Below are positions 60,904-64,000 of a stretch of 64,000 nucleotides of DNA, in pieces. Position 1 is the stretch's first letter. Each line of letters opens with the position of its first letter. The notes beneath the pieces were generated by a model, which was not told where the DNA came from, ran no database searches, and was given only the letters and a program-made list of their open reading frames with translations. The position numbers and the translations under genes are program-made. This DNA is from Enterobacter pseudoroggenkampii. GTDB lineage: Bacteria > Pseudomonadota > Gammaproteobacteria > Enterobacterales > Enterobacteriaceae. The DNA is taken from the NCBI RefSeq assembly GCF_026420145.1, contig NZ_JAPMLV010000002.1:186001-250000 (forward strand), read 5' to 3'.

Positions 60904-61590
60904 CTATAAAAAGGTCGGCTTGCTGAGTGCCGAACTTCGCGGTTCTCTTGCCGGAAGGTGAGTAATAATATCCGCCGCATCGAGCAACCCGACGTCAGAG
61001 CTCACCCCCAGCTTCACCATCGCATTAAACTTATGCGCCCGAATGGTCTTAATATTGCGTTCAAGCTGCGCCGCGATTTGAGGAATAGAATAGCCGCAAG
61101 ACATATAACGCAATATTGCCCGTTCCGTTGGGCTTAACATTCTGTTTTGACTCCGGTACCAGTGATTCATCATATTGTCATTGATGCGCAGCGTTTCACT
61201 CAACAACACCATAAGTTCCTGCTGCAGGTGCTCAAGCGACAGCGATTTACTGACCACACCGTGAAGGCGTGACGGTGAAAGATGGCTAACTAACCGTGCT
61301 TCCGTCTCATCAGCGACCAGGATAATGCGCTGGATATGACCATGCGTAAACGCGAGCTCCCGCAGGTGCGCCAGACAGTTACGGCGCTCCTCTCGTGCAT
61401 CGGAAAGTGAATAGATCAGCGAGAAAAAATTGACGTGCTGAAGTGCTTTCTTGAAGCTGTCAAATTCGCTAAACAGATGCAGCTGATAGTGATTCAGGCC
61501 GGGCATCGCAAATAAATGCTGTAGCCCAACAGCACTCATCGTGCAATTTTCGACGATGGCGATATGTCGTGTTGAATCGGTTTTTTCCAT
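60904..61590 (-). CDS. bglJ: LuxR-type transcription regulator BglJ
   Basis: In E. coli it acts as a heterodimer with RcsB to relieve H-NS silencing of bgl and other loci. The product is 228 aa (E. coli 225). The N-terminal receiver-like domain lacks a clear phospho-Asp context. The C-terminal LuxR helix-turn-helix is [35 protein letters not shown]. Its 5' end overlaps the yjjQ 3' end by 55 nt, so the pair is one operon. Confidence 0.93.
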   Translation of the reverse strand: MEKTDSTRHIAIVENCTMSAVGLQHLFAMPGLNHYQLHLFSEFDSFKKALQHVNFFSLIYSLSDAREERRNCLAHLRELAFTHGHIQRIILVADETEARLVSHLSPSRLHGVVSKSLSLEHLQQELMVLLSETLRINDNMMNHWYRSQNRMLSPTERAILRYMSCGYSIPQIAAQLERNIKTIRAHKFNAMVKLGVSSDVGLLDAADIITHLPAREPRSSALSKPTFL

Positions 61591-62273
61591 TCCTCAAACT
61601 CTCCATAGGCTGACATCAAATTCAGCTCTCTCATTCCCTGCGTACTGTTGATCCAGGCGTACATATCGGCATTACTACGTAAAGATAGCCGCCGCATCGC
61701 ACTGTTTTTCTGCGCACTGATGGTTTTATTGCTCTTCTTCAGCAATGTGGCGATTTGGTTAATCCCCCATCCTTTACCTAACAGACGCAGTACCTTGCGT
61801 TCGGAGTGCGTGAGTGCGATAACGTGTTCGTCTTCATCCTCCGTACTTTGAGGCTCCGGGGTTAATAACGTCTGGCTTATCCGCTCTGCCCGCTCGCTAC
61901 CTGCCCGAATCGCGTTAACCACGCCTTCAATGGGCTCCATATCAGACAGCAACGTGCTTTCCGGGCGCATAAGCAACTCAACCGCAATAGGGTAAAGCGG
62001 CCGCGAGACTAAAAAGATCCAGTGAATGTCCCGGTATTGGTTCAATAAACCGTAATACTCTTCGAGGGTTCCCCGAGGATTTCTGTATTCACCTGAAATA
62101 TCGGCAATAATGACATCTGCGCGGCGTAGCTGGAGCAGTGTTAACTCCTGCAATGAGCGACAATAGGTCAATTCAAAATCCGGGAAATGGCGTGCCATCA
62201 CGCCCCCTAACCCGTTTTGCATCACGGGCATCCGGCTAATGACAACGCCATACTTACCATGCAATGACAACAT
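61536..62273 (-). CDS. yjjQ: LuxR-type transcription regulator YjjQ
   Basis: A 245-aa regulator (E. coli 241) that in E. coli represses flagellar and capsule genes. The C-terminal helix-turn-helix is [35 protein letters not shown], almost identical to E. coli. The start [19 protein letters not shown] is preferred because GGAGGG lies just upstream; an earlier ATG at 62324 is possible. The AT-rich upstream DNA fits the H-NS-silenced state known for yjjQ-bglJ. Confidence 0.92.
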   Translation of the reverse strand: MLSLHGKYGVVISRMPVMQNGLGGVMARHFPDFELTYCRSLQELTLLQLRRADVIIADISGEYRNPRGTLEEYYGLLNQYRDIHWIFLVSRPLYPIAVELLMRPESTLLSDMEPIEGVVNAIRAGSERAERISQTLLTPEPQSTEDEDEHVIALTHSERKVLRLLGKGWGINQIATLLKKSNKTISAQKNSAMRRLSLRSNADMYAWINSTQGMRELNLMSAYGEFEEWKKPIQHDISPSSKIAR

Positions 62274-62684
62274 AGACCCTCCGTGTCCATTCTTCATTTG
62301 ATGAGTAACGTTAAAACGTACCAATGTATGAGTATTTTCGTCCCTGAGTGTAAAACTGATTAATACAAGCAGAAGATGAGATATGTTCTTAGTATAAGAA
62401 ATGCCTAAAACAACGGTAATATCTCATAAAGCGCAAATAAATTTAATTGCGGAGCCATTAAAATAACGACAATATAAAATTAGAATAACTAAATACAAAT
62501 ATTCTATATTTTTATATTTATAATTCACCGCATTGATAAATTAATCCAACGCCCCTTTCGTGATACGGGCTGAAACTGTTTGCACAAACCTTGATCTGGC
62601 CCACAGCAAGAGGGACTGCACTTTGTGCTAAAAGTACTCACTACGGGCTAACCGGCAACCTATCCATCTTTTTCAGGACAATAC
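62274..62684. promoter_or_regulatory. AT-rich intergenic region between yjjQ and yjjP
   Basis: 411 nt with long A/T stretches (especially 62450-62530), divergent between yjjQ and yjjP. In E. coli this region is bound by H-NS and LeuO. No ORF with support was seen here. Confidence 0.6.
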
Positions 62685-63925
<1,241 letters not shown>

Positions 63926-64000
63926 TATTTGTATTATTTCGCTGCCGTGGAGATAATTCTTCTGGTCCGTTTGGTGAAAATAAGGAAAGGATGTGGCTAA

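Noticed and set aside
63926..64000. Start of dnaT at the right edge
   Set aside because: The expected DnaT N-terminus is not readable in the last 75 nt; it probably lies just beyond the window.

Overview
The window is an ordinary stretch of enterobacterial core chromosome. Gene content, protein sequences and gene order match the E. coli/Salmonella region around the 0/100-minute point (ileS to thr to arcA to deo to prfC to dnaT). The details best fit Enterobacter or a close relative: a thr leader that differs from that of E. coli, an MFS gene beside mog, a LysR-ADH pair between ettA and nadR, and a lone PTS IIC next to fhuF. The genus is an inference. No phage, insertion sequence, CRISPR array, defence system or plasmid gene was found.

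Left part (1-24,000). The 5' part of ileS leaves the left edge, followed by ribF, rpsT (TTG start), nhaR-nhaA and dnaK-dnaJ with two sigma-32 promoters. Then come satP, an MFS transporter, mog, talB, yaaJ, yaaA and yaaX. The threonine operon thrLABC follows, with an intact attenuator. Next are a SPOUT methyltransferase (yjtD), the tiny yjjY and arcA.

Middle (23,000-48,200). creABCD is present with a CreB tag in front of creD. It is followed by rob, gpmB, yjjX, trpR with its own operator, slt and ettA. A LysR/alcohol-dehydrogenase pair sits between two inverted copies of a short repeat. Then come nadR-radA-serB, ytjB-lplA and the deoxynucleoside catabolic operon deoCABD. Facing deo is the glycyl-radical pair yjjI-yjjW, whose coding sequence carries two of the three DeoR operators of deo.

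Right part (48,200-64,000). yjjV-yjjU, ytjA, osmY, prfC and yjjG-rimI-holD are followed by rsmC. Three tandem tRNA-Leu(CAG) genes come next, the third missing one base in its variable arm. An iron-linked segment then holds yjjZ with a Fur box, a GGDEF diguanylate cyclase, and fhuF with a second Fur-like box. A lone PTS IIC gene follows, preceded by a coupled 35-codon ORF and a double operator-like palindrome, and then a YbaK-family deacylase. The window ends with the regulators bglJ-yjjQ and the exporter pair yjjP-yjjB, just short of where dnaT is expected.

The additions relative to the E. coli order are the MFS gene, the LysR-ADH pair, the diguanylate cyclase, and the PTS IIC plus YbaK-like genes. 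These and their control sites are the least explained parts. Everything else is intact and conserved.
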